Assembly (NCBI RefSeq): GCF_030272615.1
Contig: NC_081405.1
Location: 606,894,677 to 606,958,676 of the forward strand
Direction: 5' to 3'
DNA length: 64,000 nucleotides
Source: Cryptomeria japonica
Lineage: Eukaryota; Streptophyta; Pinopsida; Cupressales; Cupressaceae
Shown: piece after piece, positions 1-13,117 of the stretch
How the letters are laid out: every line of letters begins with the position of its first letter
Numbering within the stretch: the first letter of the stretch is position 1
Program-made: the position numbers and the translations under genes
Notes under the pieces: model-generated
Database searches by the model: none
Seen by the model: the letters and a program-made list of their open reading frames with translations, nothing else
Told to the model about the DNA's origin: nothing

Positions 1-967
1 GTACAAGTCTCCCAGTAACTATGGGCTGTTTACTTTTGGAAGTTGTTACTTTGTCCAGCTGAAAAAATTGCAAATATAATACAGCATTGTCGATTCAACT
101 CACCTACAACTCCTTGAACACCTTGAATGATACAATTTATGAATACACCAAGTCTTCTGAAACTAATCCCTCTATTTCACTCTTTAGACAATCATGAAAT
201 ATAAAATGCATTAATGTAATTTTTTACTGCTATAAAAATTACTGCCATGATACTTGAATGTTCAAAAAAATTGCAAAGTTGGTTATATCCAGTGCATTTA
301 TTTACAATTCAGAACTATAGATGGCTATTTCTCTTCATTGATTTATCTTGCTGCATAAAATACCAACCCAGAAATCCTAGTGTCCCATAGAGGTTCAGAG
401 GTTTTTATCACACTCCAGCTTAATTCCACAAGCAATGATGTTCTCTCAACATTGTTCCAATATAAAGCACATTTTCTCTACTCATCACAACAATTGTGAA
501 GTTTCCAGACTACTAGCTATTAATGACCTGCTCTAACTTTTGCATTGTAACCTTCTCTCTATTCTTGAATTCCGAGTGAGGAAATCTATATTACATTTTT
601 ATCCTCTCATGTTGCATAACTGCATCAGCTTTCAGTTTTTGATTTGCTTGTAATCTACGTTTATTTATAGTATATATAGTGTGTCATGAAAATTTCATTA
701 AAAATAGTGTAAAGCATCAAATCTCACATGTAAATCATTAACTGTTAAGATAGTTTTGATACTCGGGGCAATTAAGATTCCCTCATAACAAATCTTCATT
801 CTCTGCGATTCCCAGGAAATATTAGATTAGATGTAGAAGCTAAAAGTTATAAGAACAAGAAATGAAGAAGGTGCAATTCAGATTATCTAGAAAAAGATAT
901 TGTTGAAGGAAAGAAACATATTATACCAAAAAAATTGAGAGCACAATACAGAAAAGCTGCTTCTTAC
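1..967 (-). other. Start of intron 4 of the sterol dehydrogenase gene
   Basis: The donor reads AAA|GTAAGA at 968/967. I see none of the conserved motif expected next in the family (IIGDG, then a YDFTYVENVAHAH-like stretch), so exon 5 is outside the window. The stretch is AT-rich, with no coding-like or repeat signal that I can name. Confidence 0.6.
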
Positions 968-3900
968 TTTAAGTTTGCCAGCCCTTGCTGCTGTCACCAG
1001 AGATGGAACAAAAAGCTTGTCTCCAGGACCAAATATGCTGCTTGGACGTATAGCACATGTAAGCAACCCTTCTCTTCTATTTGAATGCAACACTAAAGCC
1101 TCTGCCTCTGCTTTCGTCTCAGAATAAATATCATTGTGCTACACATTCAGAAAGGGCCAAAAATACATCAGCAACCACAGAATGCCAAGAATCAAAATTC
1201 TCTTTATTCTGTGGCAATGATGCTACTCTGACTAACAAAATGAGAAGGTGAAGGCATGAAAAGGAACTATAAAAAAATTAAAAGAACAGAGATAAACAGT
1301 TTGCAAGGAAATCACCTTGTCTGGATAAGGTAAAGATTCGTCACCATTATATATGCTGTGAATACCATCAAAGACAACACTTGGCGAGCTAGTGTAAATA
1401 AGCTTCTTGACTTTGCATTCAAGACAGGCATTTATTACATTCTTTGTGCCTAAACACCAGTGAAATTAAACTCTTACAATGCTGCTGAACTTTAAAAGTT
1501 GAAGAAATTAGTATTTGCATCTTTCATGGGTTGAAGATGTGGACAATAGTTAATGTAAACTTTCTCACAACCAACCTTGAACTGTGACAGCATAATGAAG
1601 ATCGAAACTGTTAATAGATGAATTAGGTGCAGCCATGTGGAACACAACAGATGCTCCTTCAAATACTGCAGAAACCAGTAAGCAAGTGGTAAGTAATTAA
1701 CCATTTTTGAACAATTTAAAAAAATCATAAGTTTGCAAAGAAAATAGAGAAACGATCACATAATTTATAATAAATATGTCATCAGACATACACTCAACAA
1801 ATAATGAGGAAAAGCGGAACAACCTTTTGCAAAGAAAAATGTTAAACTGCAAAAGGGATTCCGACACACAATATTTGTCACTCTTTTCCTTGATAGCCCT
1901 TTACAAGACCATGAGAAAAGCTTCTTGCCCAATTCCTACAAAATCAATCACTTGCTACAATAATTAGGTACTCCATTGGCCATGTTTTCCCTTGGGACAC
2001 CAATGCCTACTGGCATCTATTATGACTCTACTTCTGTGATATTTGACATTCATAAGGATCTTTCTATATCGTGCAAAACCATCCACTAAAGTCACGGATG
2101 TGGCGTACTGCTATATATCAAAAAAGGTCAACTGACTTTCAGAAAAATGTTAGTGCATTCTGTAGACATATAAAAATGACCACTTTCCTAAGTGAATATT
2201 TAGCATTCATTTTAACCTCATTCCTCTATTTAATTAAATGAATTACTTAATTTATTTAATTAAGTTCACCTAAGCCTTTCATAGCCTTTAATTAAATAAA
2301 ACACTTTATTTAATTAATTCTCCTTTCTCCCCTTTTAATTAAATTTCCATTTGATTAAATTAATTCTTGCAAATAAATAAATCTAATTTATTTATTTTAA
2401 TCCCCCACTTGTATTTATGCAAATTGCATCTATTTTTGTTGAAATAAAGTAATTTATTTTAATTAAAATCCCCCTCCATCCACTTGCAAAATCCTACATC
2501 TCCCACTTGCCTCCCTAAACCCCTTCTAGATTCTTCTAATCACTTCCAATTTAGCCTAATCCATCTCCTAAATATTATCACATCCCTAAGCAAAGGGAAG
2601 TCACTTCTCAAACCCTCAAAGTCTTTGAAAACCATTAAAGGCTTTATGTCTTCAACAAGTTAACCCTCAAAGTCTTCCTAACCATTAATGGTTAACTCAA
2701 CCTTCTTCCATTATTAGAGACTCTCTCTAACTCAACCTTCATCTAACCCAAGGGTCTCATCAAGCATTCATTGCTTTGACCATGGTTATTCCTTTAACCC
2801 TTGCACAAGAGTTTATCCTTTGGATAAAAGCTTTATCCAATGGATAACCCTAGCTTAACCTTAACCCTTACCTCCTAAGGTAACCATCATGTCTTCTCAA
2901 GCATTTAATGCTTCTTACATCTCCTCTCAAGCAGTCTTTTCATTAGTGAGAATTGTAAACATGGATTGATAATTTTCAATCATGGCCCTTGTTAAGATTA
3001 TCCAATCTTGACCATCCATTGCCCTATTTTTCTTATAAATAGAGCTCTCATTCTCTCATTTTCAGATATCCAAGTCTTTAGTATCAAACTTATAGACATT
3101 TTACTAAGTATACAAGTTTCATGCATCTAATCCATAATCATTTTTAAATCAAGCATTTAGCCTCTCTTTGAATAGAAATCATCTTAAGAAGCATTTCCAT
3201 TATCATAACACTCTCATGTTAGACTAGTATATCATGTTAGGATAGGTTTTACTAATCTTTTATCTTATCATCATATCCATGCTAGTTTAAATTATATTAG
3301 ATTTAATATCATGCATAATTAGGAATGCATTCATATTAAGTTGATCAAGCATCCCTCATTCTTGGAGTTGTCATTCTTGAAATCACTTTGCTCAGTGATT
3401 TGAGAGCAAAGGCATTGACTTGAGGGATCTTGTGAAATAGAGAACAATGGAACGTCCCTTGGGGAGTTGAGCTATTCAATATAGTTCTATAACTTGCACC
3501 AAGAGTCCCATTGGTGTGTGGACCTTTTTGAAACCGAAATTTTCGTTTCTTTGCACCACTTTTCTTGCACACACATTCATTAAATGAGTTTGTTGCATTA
3601 TGAATTCAACATTGTAGCAAATGCCCCAACACTAATTAATCATGATACAAATTTTCAACAAGTCAACTCAAAATTTAATGCTCTCTGTTTCAGCCATTGT
3701 TTCTAGAAAGCCAATCACAACACAAATTGGTTGGCTGATCTCAGAATGACACGGGCAGCTTTTCAGTAAAATAACCGTGTCCTTTTAGAAGACATGCATG
3801 GACATCAAGTGCAGCAACTCAACCCAAAATTTTTATAATTTGGTATTTGATTAGGGGGATTGATAAGTAGCTCACATATCCGAGAGATCTCAACCTTAAG

Positions 3901-6900
3901 GTACCTATCTTATTTTTTTGTTATTGCACGGATTCAAAATTTTAGAATAGGTAATTTTGGGTTGATATCTATCAACATTTAAAAGATATCTGTATATAAG
4001 TCTTAAGATATCTAAACTAGTTGAACAGATATAAATTTGGTTGTGGCCTTTGATTGTGGTGTTTCTCGTGTTCAATACTTGACGTAGATTTTATTCTCAC
4101 ACTGTTGTCCCTCTGTAACTGCTTTTTTATTTGAGCCTTATCTTTTTTTTAATATAATAATGAGCTTTCAGTTATTATTTAAAAGAGCACTACACAAACT
4201 AAGGTGTCATTCATTCATTTTGGAAAAAAATTTAGAGTTTCATTCAATCAAACTATCTCTTCAACTTGCCATTGATATTTTGTAAATTACAAGTATGATA
4301 ACACATTGAGTGACAAAGCTCCCAATGGTATTAGGCTAGCTACTTCATATAAACAAAATACACACCTTGCTCTGCTCCCCCCAACACAGATCCTACAAAT
4401 TATGTAAGTAATGTTCTGCAAACCGATAGTGCTTAGATTGTTTGTGTGTGGAGAAATAGCCACAATAAAGTATGAGACCGGACAAATAATATCATGATGC
4501 ATCACATTTACAACAAAACACCTTTGAGAATAATACCTAATCATAAATCATAAAACCACATCAATCAGAAACCAAAACTACTGAATCCAATACAGCATTT
4601 ACAAATGTGGAGTCTATTACAATTATACAACACTTTCACAAATCCCACATCCTAAAGGGTATCTCAAATCTGAAGTTAAAAAGCAGTAACATTTAATTAA
4701 TTATAGAACCAAAAAGTACTTTTTCTTTTCATGCCAAAAAGTAGACTGATCGGATAGAGGGAGCTTATGATGTCTAGAAATGTATCATGTTCTTAATCCA
4801 TTAGCACGAGAAAGGGAGAAAAGCAAGGCCAAAAATTATTATAGTCATCTAACGTACAGCCTTGATCTAATGGTTGTTGAACAATTTTAGAGTAGGTGGA
4901 CTAGCAAACATGCTCACCTCATCCTGCACCACCTTTAATAGGCAGACAAAGGTTTAATTTGCTTTTCAAATTATTACCATTGCTCTGCCTCAGCCAAGCA
5001 CTTGGCCCAGCTTGATAAATGTGCTTTCTTCTCTTTTTGCGTTGGCTCTTTTGTGTATGATAAATGCTTATTCACATAAGAAAACGATACTCTTACAGCC
5101 TCTTCACCTCTCCCAACTCCCACTGTAGAACACATCTTGGCATACTAATTTCATTGATCTCACTTAGCTGCTTAGAAACCTTTCAAAGTTTATAGATTTA
5201 AAATGTTGTAGAGGATCTTGCCCACCCACAAGGACTATTGAAGTTAAATTTCGATGGGGCCTATTGAGGCAATCCTAGGGCCTTTGATGCAGGTTGTATA
5301 TTGAGAGACGAAGTGGGAGTCCTCATTTGAACAATGCATATTGAGAGGTAAGGCAGGAGTCCTCTAAACAATTGCCAATCGATACTAACAATGAGGCTAA
5401 GTTTGGTCCCCTCTATGAAGGCCTCAAGCTGTGTGAATAGGAAAACCTATGACCATTGGATATCAAAGTGGATTCAATTGCATGACTATTAGATAGGCTA
5501 GAAACTTTCACATGAAACACATATATAGCGAATCAATATGGTGGCAAATCTACAAATGCTCACTCTTGCAAATGCTCTGAGATTGGACAACTATTTGTTA
5601 TCACTATGCCATTGACCAAGGGGGAAATCCTGGCAACTATGGGGCAAAAACTGTTTGATGTGGGACATATACATGATAATGTCATTTTGGAAGAGCTTGT
5701 GCTAATGTTCATTGACATGTTGGCAAGAAAGATGCATGTGTAATGTCCCCACTTTAAAATATAATTTAATAATGAATAATAATAATAAAATTAAAATACA
5801 AAAGAAAAAAAATTAAAAATTAAATTAAAGAATAAAATAATATAATTAAATATAATTAAAATTTGATTAAAGTTAATGAATGGTCAAAAGGCATGAAATG
5901 ATAAGTTGTGACTGCCCCAAATATGAGGTATAATAGGGAGAGGAGAATTCATTTGAAGGGGGGATAATTTGGGAATCAGAAGTGCAGATCTGATTGTGAA
6001 AGGTTGTGTCCCTTTCAAAGGGCAGAAATAATGAAGAGTTGCACTCTTTCAAAGGGTGCTAATGGTGAAAGGGTGTGTCTTTTGCCAAAGGGCATACATG
6101 ATGAAGAGGTGTGACCTCTCCCTCACATTGAGAGATATAAAGGAAAGGAATCAAAAGAATCCAGTGACATCACCATGGATCAGATCAGATCAGAACTGTT
6201 ATTAAGTTACAGGCAGTAACATCCTTGTTCTTGGTGGTATGCATCGGGATGTGCTTAATATGTATGCTTAATATATGAAGCCTGATAATGTTCTTATGCA
6301 GAATTTAAATAGAAATATTAATATAGACTGCAATATGTATGGCAGTCATACTTAATTTCATATACATTCATAGTACAACAAGATATTGACATATTTACAG
6401 TCCCAAGTTCTTAACCAGTTCTAATTTCTTTTTCCTTAGGAGTGGTGTAATGTTGTTAGGGAGAGGCGGAGCAAAACCATCTCATGGTAGATGCGTCCCA
6501 AGGGTTAAAGAACTCATGATCCTGAAATCTGGGCTGCGGGCCCCAAGGATGAATGGACTGAGGTTCCGGTAATCTGGGCTGCATTAGGGAGATGATATCA
6601 TCACGCCCTAGACAAGCAAGTCTCCCATCAAGGATTAGAAATTAGAAGGGGATTAAGATTAAGCCTGAATAACGACAATGCTTAACTGTACTATGAGCAA
6701 CTCTAGTCATTAATTTGTGATTACTGTAACATGGTGGGTAGTAATGTATGTTTCCCTTTGGGAATTGACAGCCTATAAATAGGGGAAATTACAGTATGGA
6801 AAGCTCAACATGAACAAATACGTTCATCCCAACTAGCAAAAGGCCACAGTGGAAGCAATCTCAATCTATGATCATAAGACTGCATCTCACAGTCATGGAG

Positions 6901-8349
6901 GTATATATGGAAGAGAAGCAATCAAAAATAATGCAAATCTACAACATTGATTGATGCTTTTTTGGGAAGGGATCCACATAAGCAATACAGAAACATATAA
7001 AAAATATGTGGCCAAGAAGCCAAGTCTCCTCAATCCCCAATAGCTTGACTGGCTAGAGGAGCTTTGGGAAGGTTTGTTGTATCTGCAATTTAATACGAAC
7101 TGAAGCCCCTGTTCTATCCTCCCTCAAGGGTATTGGAATTTTTTGATCCCCACCTTCCATTGCTTACTTGGTCTACTTATGGGTAGTGTATTGTGTTGAT
7201 TCGGAGCTGTTCATAATCTATTATTCTTTGTCCATTGCATTCCCCGTCTGCCCTCCAGATAGCAAATGTCAGTCAACCAATGACAAGCTGTTTCTTTCTT
7301 TCATGTTCAAGAATATGCCCAAGCTTTTCGCACATGGAATAATGGGAGAAGGTAACTTCACTCAAAATTTACCAAGCACAATCAACTAAAACGATGTCAA
7401 CTAGTGCATGAATGGTATCAATTGATTGCAAACCATTTGGAACTAATCGGCACTGCTCTATACCTTTTTTAAATTATTTTTCTTCCTTTTCAACTTTCTT
7501 TTATTTTAGGTAAATTTCCTTTCAGGGTGTGATTCAGCTTAGATGCTGTCACTGAAAGGTATTCCCACTTCCAGAATCAGCTGGGGCGGTTAACCCGTTT
7601 CGACATTACCATTTTTACATGTGAAAATGTGTGTTGTCTCTTGGGAACTATGAAAGCCAAATGTTTTACTATCTCATCCCATTTGACTAGTCTTTTCACC
7701 ACTTACACTAACCGACATTCTGTCTTTAAAATCCACACCTATGTTTTCAAAACAGTCCATCTTGAAAAATCCAATTTTTCTCAACACCAAATAACAGTCG
7801 AATTTCAATATCGAATAAAATCCATTTTTTCAAAACCAACATGATTAAATTTAAAATCAAAGGGTACCCATCTTTTGAAATAGAAATCAAAGAACACCTC
7901 TGTATTCAAAACATCATCCACATTCGAACTCCAAGAATTCAAATTTTCTAACCGTGCAACACTCCACTTTCAAAATGGGTTCTTAATTAAAAATCAGAGG
8001 ACGCCAATATTTTCAAACAGAAATCAAACTACTTTTCACCAAATCAAACGAAATCCCCACTATCTAAAAGAGTACCTTTTAGCAATTGCGACTTGTCCCT
8101 AAGATCCGCACCGCTGTAGACTGCATGACCCGATTTCAGCGCGTGGCCGAGAATTCCATTCTCCTCATCCTCATCCAGAACAATCGTAGGACCCAAATCA
8201 GCAATTCTCACAGTCCAGCGGCCTGACTGAATAAGCTTAACCACCAAATGCCTCGCAGCAAAGCCCCTTCCTCCTGTAACCACGCAGCAATCTCGCTCCA
8301 TTGAATCGCATTGCATTTCCACCTGCTCCACAACATTCTCATCCTCCAT
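968..8349 (-). CDS. 3BETAHSD/D: 3beta-hydroxysteroid dehydrogenase/C4-decarboxylase, 5' part (exons 1-4)
   Basis: Exons 8076-8349, 1576-1665, 1316-1449 and 968-1138 encode the first 223 codons, with GT-AG introns and phases 1, 1 and 0 that join cleanly. The product is a short-chain dehydrogenase-type enzyme. In plants this family oxidises and decarboxylates 4-carboxysterols at the ER during sterol C4 demethylation (human counterpart NSDHL). The NAD(P)-binding loop [14 protein letters not shown] is near residue 22, followed by [29 protein letters not shown], the catalytic Y-x3-K (YSETK) and [11 protein letters not shown]. The order matches Arabidopsis 3BETAHSD/D proteins throughout. The start is the ATG at 8347-8349; Met13 and Met18 are possible later starts. 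The C-terminal half, which has a reticulon domain in some paralogues, lies left of position 1. No stop or frameshift is seen, so the gene is probably functional. Identity is from remembered family sequence, not a search. Confidence 0.9.
2156..2160. repeat. Target site duplication of solo LTR H, left copy
   Basis: CATTC abuts the TGTAGACA end. The identical pentamer follows the CACA end at 3574-3578. Confidence 0.75.
2161..3573 (+). mobile_element. Solo LTR (H) in intron 1, TSD CATTC
   Basis: A 1,413 bp unit begins TGTAGACATA and ends TTGCACACA. It is bounded by a perfect 5 bp duplication, CATTC at 2156-2160 and 3574-3578. No internal domain follows, so this is a solo LTR. Its first 300 bp carry serial AATTAAATAAAT-type palindromes. 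The same start (TGTAGACA) and palindromic layout occur in the Ty3/gypsy LTR at 59667, so both probably belong to one superfamily. It lies antisense to the host gene. Confidence 0.8.
3034..3041 (+). promoter_or_regulatory. TATA box in solo LTR H
   Basis: TATAAATA lies about 870 bp into the LTR, followed by AGAGCTCTC. Position and sequence fit the U3/R promoter of the former retrotransposon. It would drive transcription antisense to the host gene if still active, which is unknown. Confidence 0.4.
5226..5745 (+). pseudogene. LINE-type RNase H domain relic
   Basis: The plus-strand frame reads KLNFDGAY, stop, GNP, then [13 protein letters not shown]. This is the start of the RNase H domain (RVT_3 type) that ends plant LINE polyproteins. 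Further pieces such as a TNNEAKF-like segment, YEGLKLCE and DIKVDSIA follow with more stops and a frame change. The first stop is TGA where the family has Arg, which fits CGA to TGA decay. It is non-functional and lies antisense in intron 1 of the host gene. Confidence 0.6.
5739..7150 (+). mobile_element. LTR-like unit, boundaries unresolved
   Basis: It starts TGTAATGTCCCC, directly after the LINE relic, and passes through a very A-rich stretch. A TATA box (TATAAATA, 6774-6781) follows about 1 kb later. The layout resembles an LTR, but I could not find a matching CA end or target duplication, so the right limit is a guess. It could be two overlapping fragments. Confidence 0.3.
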
Positions 8350-8477
8350 AGCTCTAAATTTTCTAGGCTGGCTGAAGTTGTGTTATGGCTTTGCTGTAGC
8401 TCCAGCTATGACCTGAGCCAACCTGAGAAATCGAAAGAAAAGGAAAAAATAAGTGGAATTAATGAGAAATCGAAATA

Positions 8478-8485
8478 TATTTATA
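8478..8485 (-). promoter_or_regulatory. Candidate TATA box of the sterol dehydrogenase gene
   Basis: On the minus strand this reads TATAAATA, about 130 bp upstream of the start codon. A TSS 30 bp downstream would leave a 5' UTR of roughly 100 nt. It is the only good TATA match close to the gene, and was judged by position and sequence only. Confidence 0.4.
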
Positions 8486-8940
8486 TGTGAACGAAAAGGA
8501 ACGACAACGTTTTATTATTTTTGTTTCTGTTATTTTTGGACAGGATCTAATTGGACCATGTGGGGCTTGTATTTTTTATAAATTAAATAATCAAGGTCAC
8601 GCCACCGTAGAGCAGCAGACCATTTGCCCTCGCTCACTTTGTTTTATTAAATTAAATAAGTTAGGAAAGGATAAATTGAAATCCTAGTTTAGGAATTAAA
8701 TATAAAGGGGTAAGGGTTTTGGAATAATAAAGAAGAATATGGTTGATGTTGTTTAAATTTTATTTTTTATAATATAAAAATTGATAATTTCAATATGTTT
8801 GTTATTTCGGTTTATTAATGGGGTTGGTGTGGGTTAATCCATTTAGAATCAATGATGAGAAAGTTGAATGGATGACACCAAAGGAAGGATGGATCAAAAA
8901 AAAAATTGTTGAAGTATAGAAAGAGAACCCAAGCTCGTTA
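8486..8940. other. Upstream region of the sterol dehydrogenase gene
   Basis: AT-rich sequence between the candidate promoter and the first upstream repeat. No gene or repeat boundary is seen. Regulatory sites may lie here, but none stands out. Confidence 0.4.
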
Positions 8941-9297
8941 GGGGTGGGATGCGTAGCAAGGGATTGGAGGGGAAATATTCTAGCATGGAGTGTGCAAAGG
9001 CTCGAGCATGGTATGAACAACGAGGCAAAACTAAAAGCAATGTTACTCGTAGTGAGCTTGGCAAACAAAATCGTAGTTTCTAAATTACACTTGGAGGGTG
9101 ACTTGTAGATAATCACAAATGCTACGATCAAAGGTGAGATGTGGGGTTGGAAGCTGGATAAAATAATAAAGGTAATTAAAAAAAAGTATAAATGTGTTTT
9201 TCTCAATTTTAAAATCACCCACATCAAGTGTGATGGAAATAAGGTGGCAAACCATCTCTCCAAGTGGGTGGCACAATTAATGAAGGAGAATAAATGA
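8941..9297 (+). pseudogene. LINE RNase H domain relic, second copy
   Basis: One plus-strand frame gives GVGCVARDWRGNILAWSV, then NNEAKLKAMLL, KLHLEGDL, stop, and later FLNFKITHIKCDGNKVANHL. This is the full order of an RVT_3-type RNase H: the glycine-rich first strand, NNEAEL-like helix, LEGDS-like strand and THI-x-GN-x-AN-L end. A TAG replaces the residue after LEGDL, and TGA ends the frame at about 9297. No reverse transcriptase precedes it, so it is a 5'-truncated LINE tail. It differs in sequence from the copy at 5226. Confidence 0.65.
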
Positions 9298-10907
9298 AAG
9301 ATTTGAGATGATCTCTATGAAATAGATATTGAGGAAGTGGATGTACAAGAGGAGGGAAGCAATCAAGCGAAGATAGTGTATTGATGGTATTTCATTTATT
9401 GCTACATCCTCCTCAAGATGGTTGTGTTGTGCAAGGCATTCTTTAAATTGCTTCAAAATTGGCAAACATCATTCATTAAGGAAGCGTCAACATAAGAAAC
9501 ATAGAGGTTGAAAAAATTGGAGGAAAATGCAAGCAAATTTCTCCCTACACACGATGAAGAAAATGGTAGCATTTTGGGGGAAGGTCTCGAAAGAGAGATG
9601 GAATGTCTTCAAAATTGAAGATCCTATGTTTCTTTAGATGTTGAGTATAATGCTAGGTGATGAGTTCTTGAAGGCGAAGTATAGATACCGCAGCAACATT
9701 GACATTGAATTGCTATTTTTAGCATGGTGCCTTGAGTTAGGAAATAAGGAGGAAGCACACTGGCTTATGAACAAGTGCATCAAATATGAATAGAGCTAGG
9801 GAGCTGGAGAATTCATTGCCATTGCAAGACCGGGTGAAGGTTTTGTGGCTTTAGGTGGAGATTGATTACATGTTGCAAAATACACACACAATTGCGCCCT
9901 TCCCTCACTTGGAGCACATCATACGACAAGGAGGTCTGTCAGGCAAGGGCTCAAATTGGTTGAAATTATGTGAAAGAATACCTCAAAGAGAGAGAGGTGG
10001 AAGAGTAGAAAGGTGGTGAAGAGTAGAAATGAGTTGGGAGGAAATGCCTAAAGTTTGAGAAGGACTACTGGGATAGCTAGCATAAGGAGAAAAATCAGAA
10101 AGAAAAAAAATACAAATTATTTTAGTGTCGATAGTCGTACATTTTTATATACAATTATCAAATATTTTGCTCAGGTTAGGGGATAGGATGGTAGTCATAA
10201 GCTAGGTTTTTTGTCATACATAAATGTATATTTGTATGGCATTGTGTAGATGTCTGATAGTATGTTACCAACGTTGAGATATTCTGAATAATAGATAGAT
10301 GGAGAGAGAAAACTGAGACACTTCAATGTAATATTTTTTTATTAATTAATATATACAAAACACTTTATTGATAAAAAAAACATGTTTATTATTTCAAAAT
10401 GAGAATAAATTCAAACTTTATCATGGAATAATATTGAGTGACTTAGAGTTAATTTCAAGTAGTACATATCGATCCTTCGATACATAGATTTGATTTCACA
10501 AACAACGATCTTTTGTTACCTAATTTTTTGTAACCTATGATATAGATATATTTAAAGATGGTAGCATTTAAAATATCAATAGGAAAGTTGTCTATAATGG
10601 GTTCAAGTACTCCTACATCAAGCCTCTTAAGGATAATATCATGGCCTAAGATGAATATATGAAGATAACATACATAAGCATGCAAATGTCCTATATGTGA
10701 ATTTCGATGTAATTTATTTGTTTTAAGTTCCAAATTAAAATATTCTTAGAATAGTTTTCTCCTTTATTGTCGACCTAAATCAATTGCACATAAATGCCTT
10801 TAAATACAAGCACATAGCAATAAGTTGCACAAACATGTACCAAGTTGGCTCTCAACAAGTAGTTAAAAAGGGCAAGCAGATTAGGATTTGAATTTTAAGT
10901 TAGGGTT
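9298..10907. other. Unassigned region
   Basis: Plus-strand fragments with coding-like composition (for example 9535-9790) are broken by many stops and match nothing I know. They may be 3' parts of the preceding LINE copy or of another element. The rest is AT-rich without recognisable structure. Confidence 0.3.
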
Positions 10908-11958
10908 TGTTGGGGCTTTTTCTTGCAACCCTAAATTTAAAGGGATGAATTACAATATCTAGACCCAGGATCAAATCAATCAAAACAAAGGGATAAATCT
11001 ACAATTAAACTAATGACAAGAAAATATCAATCAATAAGAGTGGGATAGCTCTTCTACACTTTTAAGCCCTACTGAGCTTAGGAGAGTGCTCCTAGAGACC
11101 TTTATAGAATGGACATAAATTGACTGATCACATAGCTTAACCAAATCCTATGCATAAAGAGATTTCTAAAACAAGTTGTCACTTATGACTTCATACTAGT
11201 TTACTAAACTTGTAGACTACAAATCTTTTAACAAGCCAAACTTATGTTAAGTTATGATGCAACATCAAATATAAAATAATTTTTATTCCCATAGATAAGT
11301 TTACTCATAACCATTTACTTTTATCAATAATCTTAATATGAAACGTGTGTGCAATCAACCCTAAAGATGATTTGCAAATTGCAAATTCACAAAATATTCA
11401 ACAAAGATAAATACAATTGTATCTTTGCACATTAACATAACATAACTAACAAATAATTTACCAAAACTATGTAAATTATTTTTATTTAATTTTAGAATAT
11501 CATATCAACAACAATATGTTGGAGAAGCCAAGATCATTTAGTCGCATCCAAAAAATCACTCATGAGGTGTACAAATCATAAATGGGTCAAATAACAATCA
11601 ACACACCAATTAACACAAAACTTGATGAAGTACATAGTGCAACACCCGCATATATACAAGGTGGATGTGAGGTGAGATGGTGTAAACAAACTATGACTAA
11701 CCCTCAAATGTGAATGAGAGATGTGTGCACATGTGGAGGGTAACAAACAAATGTCTCTAACTCCCATAAAGTAAGGAGAGAATATCTCCAACCTCTAATG
11801 AGGTGAGATGTCCAAGTGACTAACATCATGTGTGCACATGTGGTGAGCCAAAAAAGCATCTATAATGTAAAGTGAACTTAACCTTTAATGTCAAGGTTAA
11901 GTTAAACCTAGCCACTAAGTGTGACTTAAGCCTAGGTGTGGGTTGGGTAAAACCTACA
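10908..11958 (-). mobile_element. Probable 3' LTR of a minus-strand retroelement (J)
   Basis: On the minus strand the unit begins TGTAGGTTTTACCC and ends GCCCCAACA. Just before the minus-strand start is a G-rich purine run (CTCAAGGGGGGCG, then TCAGAG), which looks like a polypurine tract. A minus-strand gag zinc knuckle lies 1 kb further right (12.8-13.1 kb), agreeing with the orientation. No target duplication was found and no pol is present between the parts, so J is heavily deleted. Confidence 0.45.
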
Positions 11959-12847
11959 CTCTGACGCCCCCCTTGAGTTATAAGTTTAGGGGGTAAAAAT
12001 GCTCAAAAGTAAATATGGGGCCTAAAAACAAACCTTCATAAGGTACCCATGTACAAATATCTCTTAAAGTGGAGAAAAAGGAGAAAACCTAATGGGAACA
12101 AAACTCCTTTCCAAAAGAGATGATACAAATGCTATGAAATGTACAAGTGAAAGAAGAGAAGTGATAGAAGGAATGACTCATGATGACCCCACAAGGAATA
12201 CTTCTAGCACAAGTATAATATTTTTTCCTCCATGGGAGAGAAAGAACAAAAGGTCATGTGAACCTCCCAAAAAATGTGAAGTAATGAACTCCATGTAAGG
12301 AAATACTCCCCCCTGAAACTGATATGAGAAGAAAAAACATGCAACCCCCCCTCAAAATATTTATTTTAGTGTTGGTAGATGCTCGATGGTAGATACTGAA
12401 GATGATCCACAAATACATTGAACAACATTTCTCTCCTTGGGATGAAACAACACTATAAATCTATGCAAGATGACCTCTCGTTCCCAATAGGAAGATGTAG
12501 TAAGTATAATGAATATCTCCAAAGTCTGCACATGTTCCAAAGACTAAAGTGATGCCCATGATGGATGCTCAATGATCCCTACACCAATACTATGAGGTGA
12601 CAAATGATCATAAATATCTTTACACTATGTCACAATAGAAGTTGATGTTAGCGAGGCAAGAACAATATCTAAAGATGGCAATGGTGATGCAACTTCATAG
12701 TTTTATCTAAATTATTAAGGTGGAATTCTATGAAAAAACATGAAATATTGAAAGTATCTATGCATCTCACTGAGGTGGATCTGGAATGAAAATAGCAATG
12801 TCCTCATGTAGAAATCTCTAGGAGTCATGGATGATTCAACATTGGAT

Positions 12848-13117
12848 TCAAATGTAGCAACGAGTAATATGGGAGATAAGTCCTTCAATGCAAGTTATGT
12901 GACTACATTGATCATCCCCGAATGATGGTGTCTCACAAGATGCCTTAGTGAAACCATATGATGGTTTTCCAAGTGCTTGAACTAGAGGCTTAGGTAATAG
13001 AATACCATGAGCAAGAAGAATTTGCTCCAAATCAATACTTTTGTGAATGATGCAATCATCTTCTATATGCATTTTCTTCCCACAATATCCACACTTTATT
13101 TTCCATTTATTATGTTT
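12848..13117 (-). pseudogene. Retroelement gag zinc-knuckle fragment (J)
   Basis: The minus-strand frame contains CGYCGKKMHIEDDC, a CX2CX4HX4C zinc knuckle of retroviral gag type. It is followed by an open stretch of about 70 residues (LEQILLAHGILLPKP and on) and then stops. The knuckle would bind element RNA during packaging. The frame is open only locally. Position and strand fit the LTR at 10908-11958. Confidence 0.5.

Larger units (their letters stand above)
1666..8075 (-). other. Intron 1 of the sterol dehydrogenase gene (6.4 kb)
   Basis: The donor is AAAAG|GTACT at 8076/8075 and the acceptor TTTCTGCAG at 1666. It separates residue 92 (phase 1) across the cofactor-binding domain. It contains a solo LTR at 2161-3573, a LINE RNase H relic near 5226-5745 and an LTR-like unit from 5739. 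The stretches 3579-5225 and 7400-8075 hold nothing I recognise. Long, repeat-filled introns are typical of gymnosperm genes. Confidence 0.85.

Noticed and set aside
8802-9276. Minus-strand 153-codon and 63-codon frames
   Set aside because: The plus strand here is a recognisable LINE RNase H domain, and the minus frames have no support.
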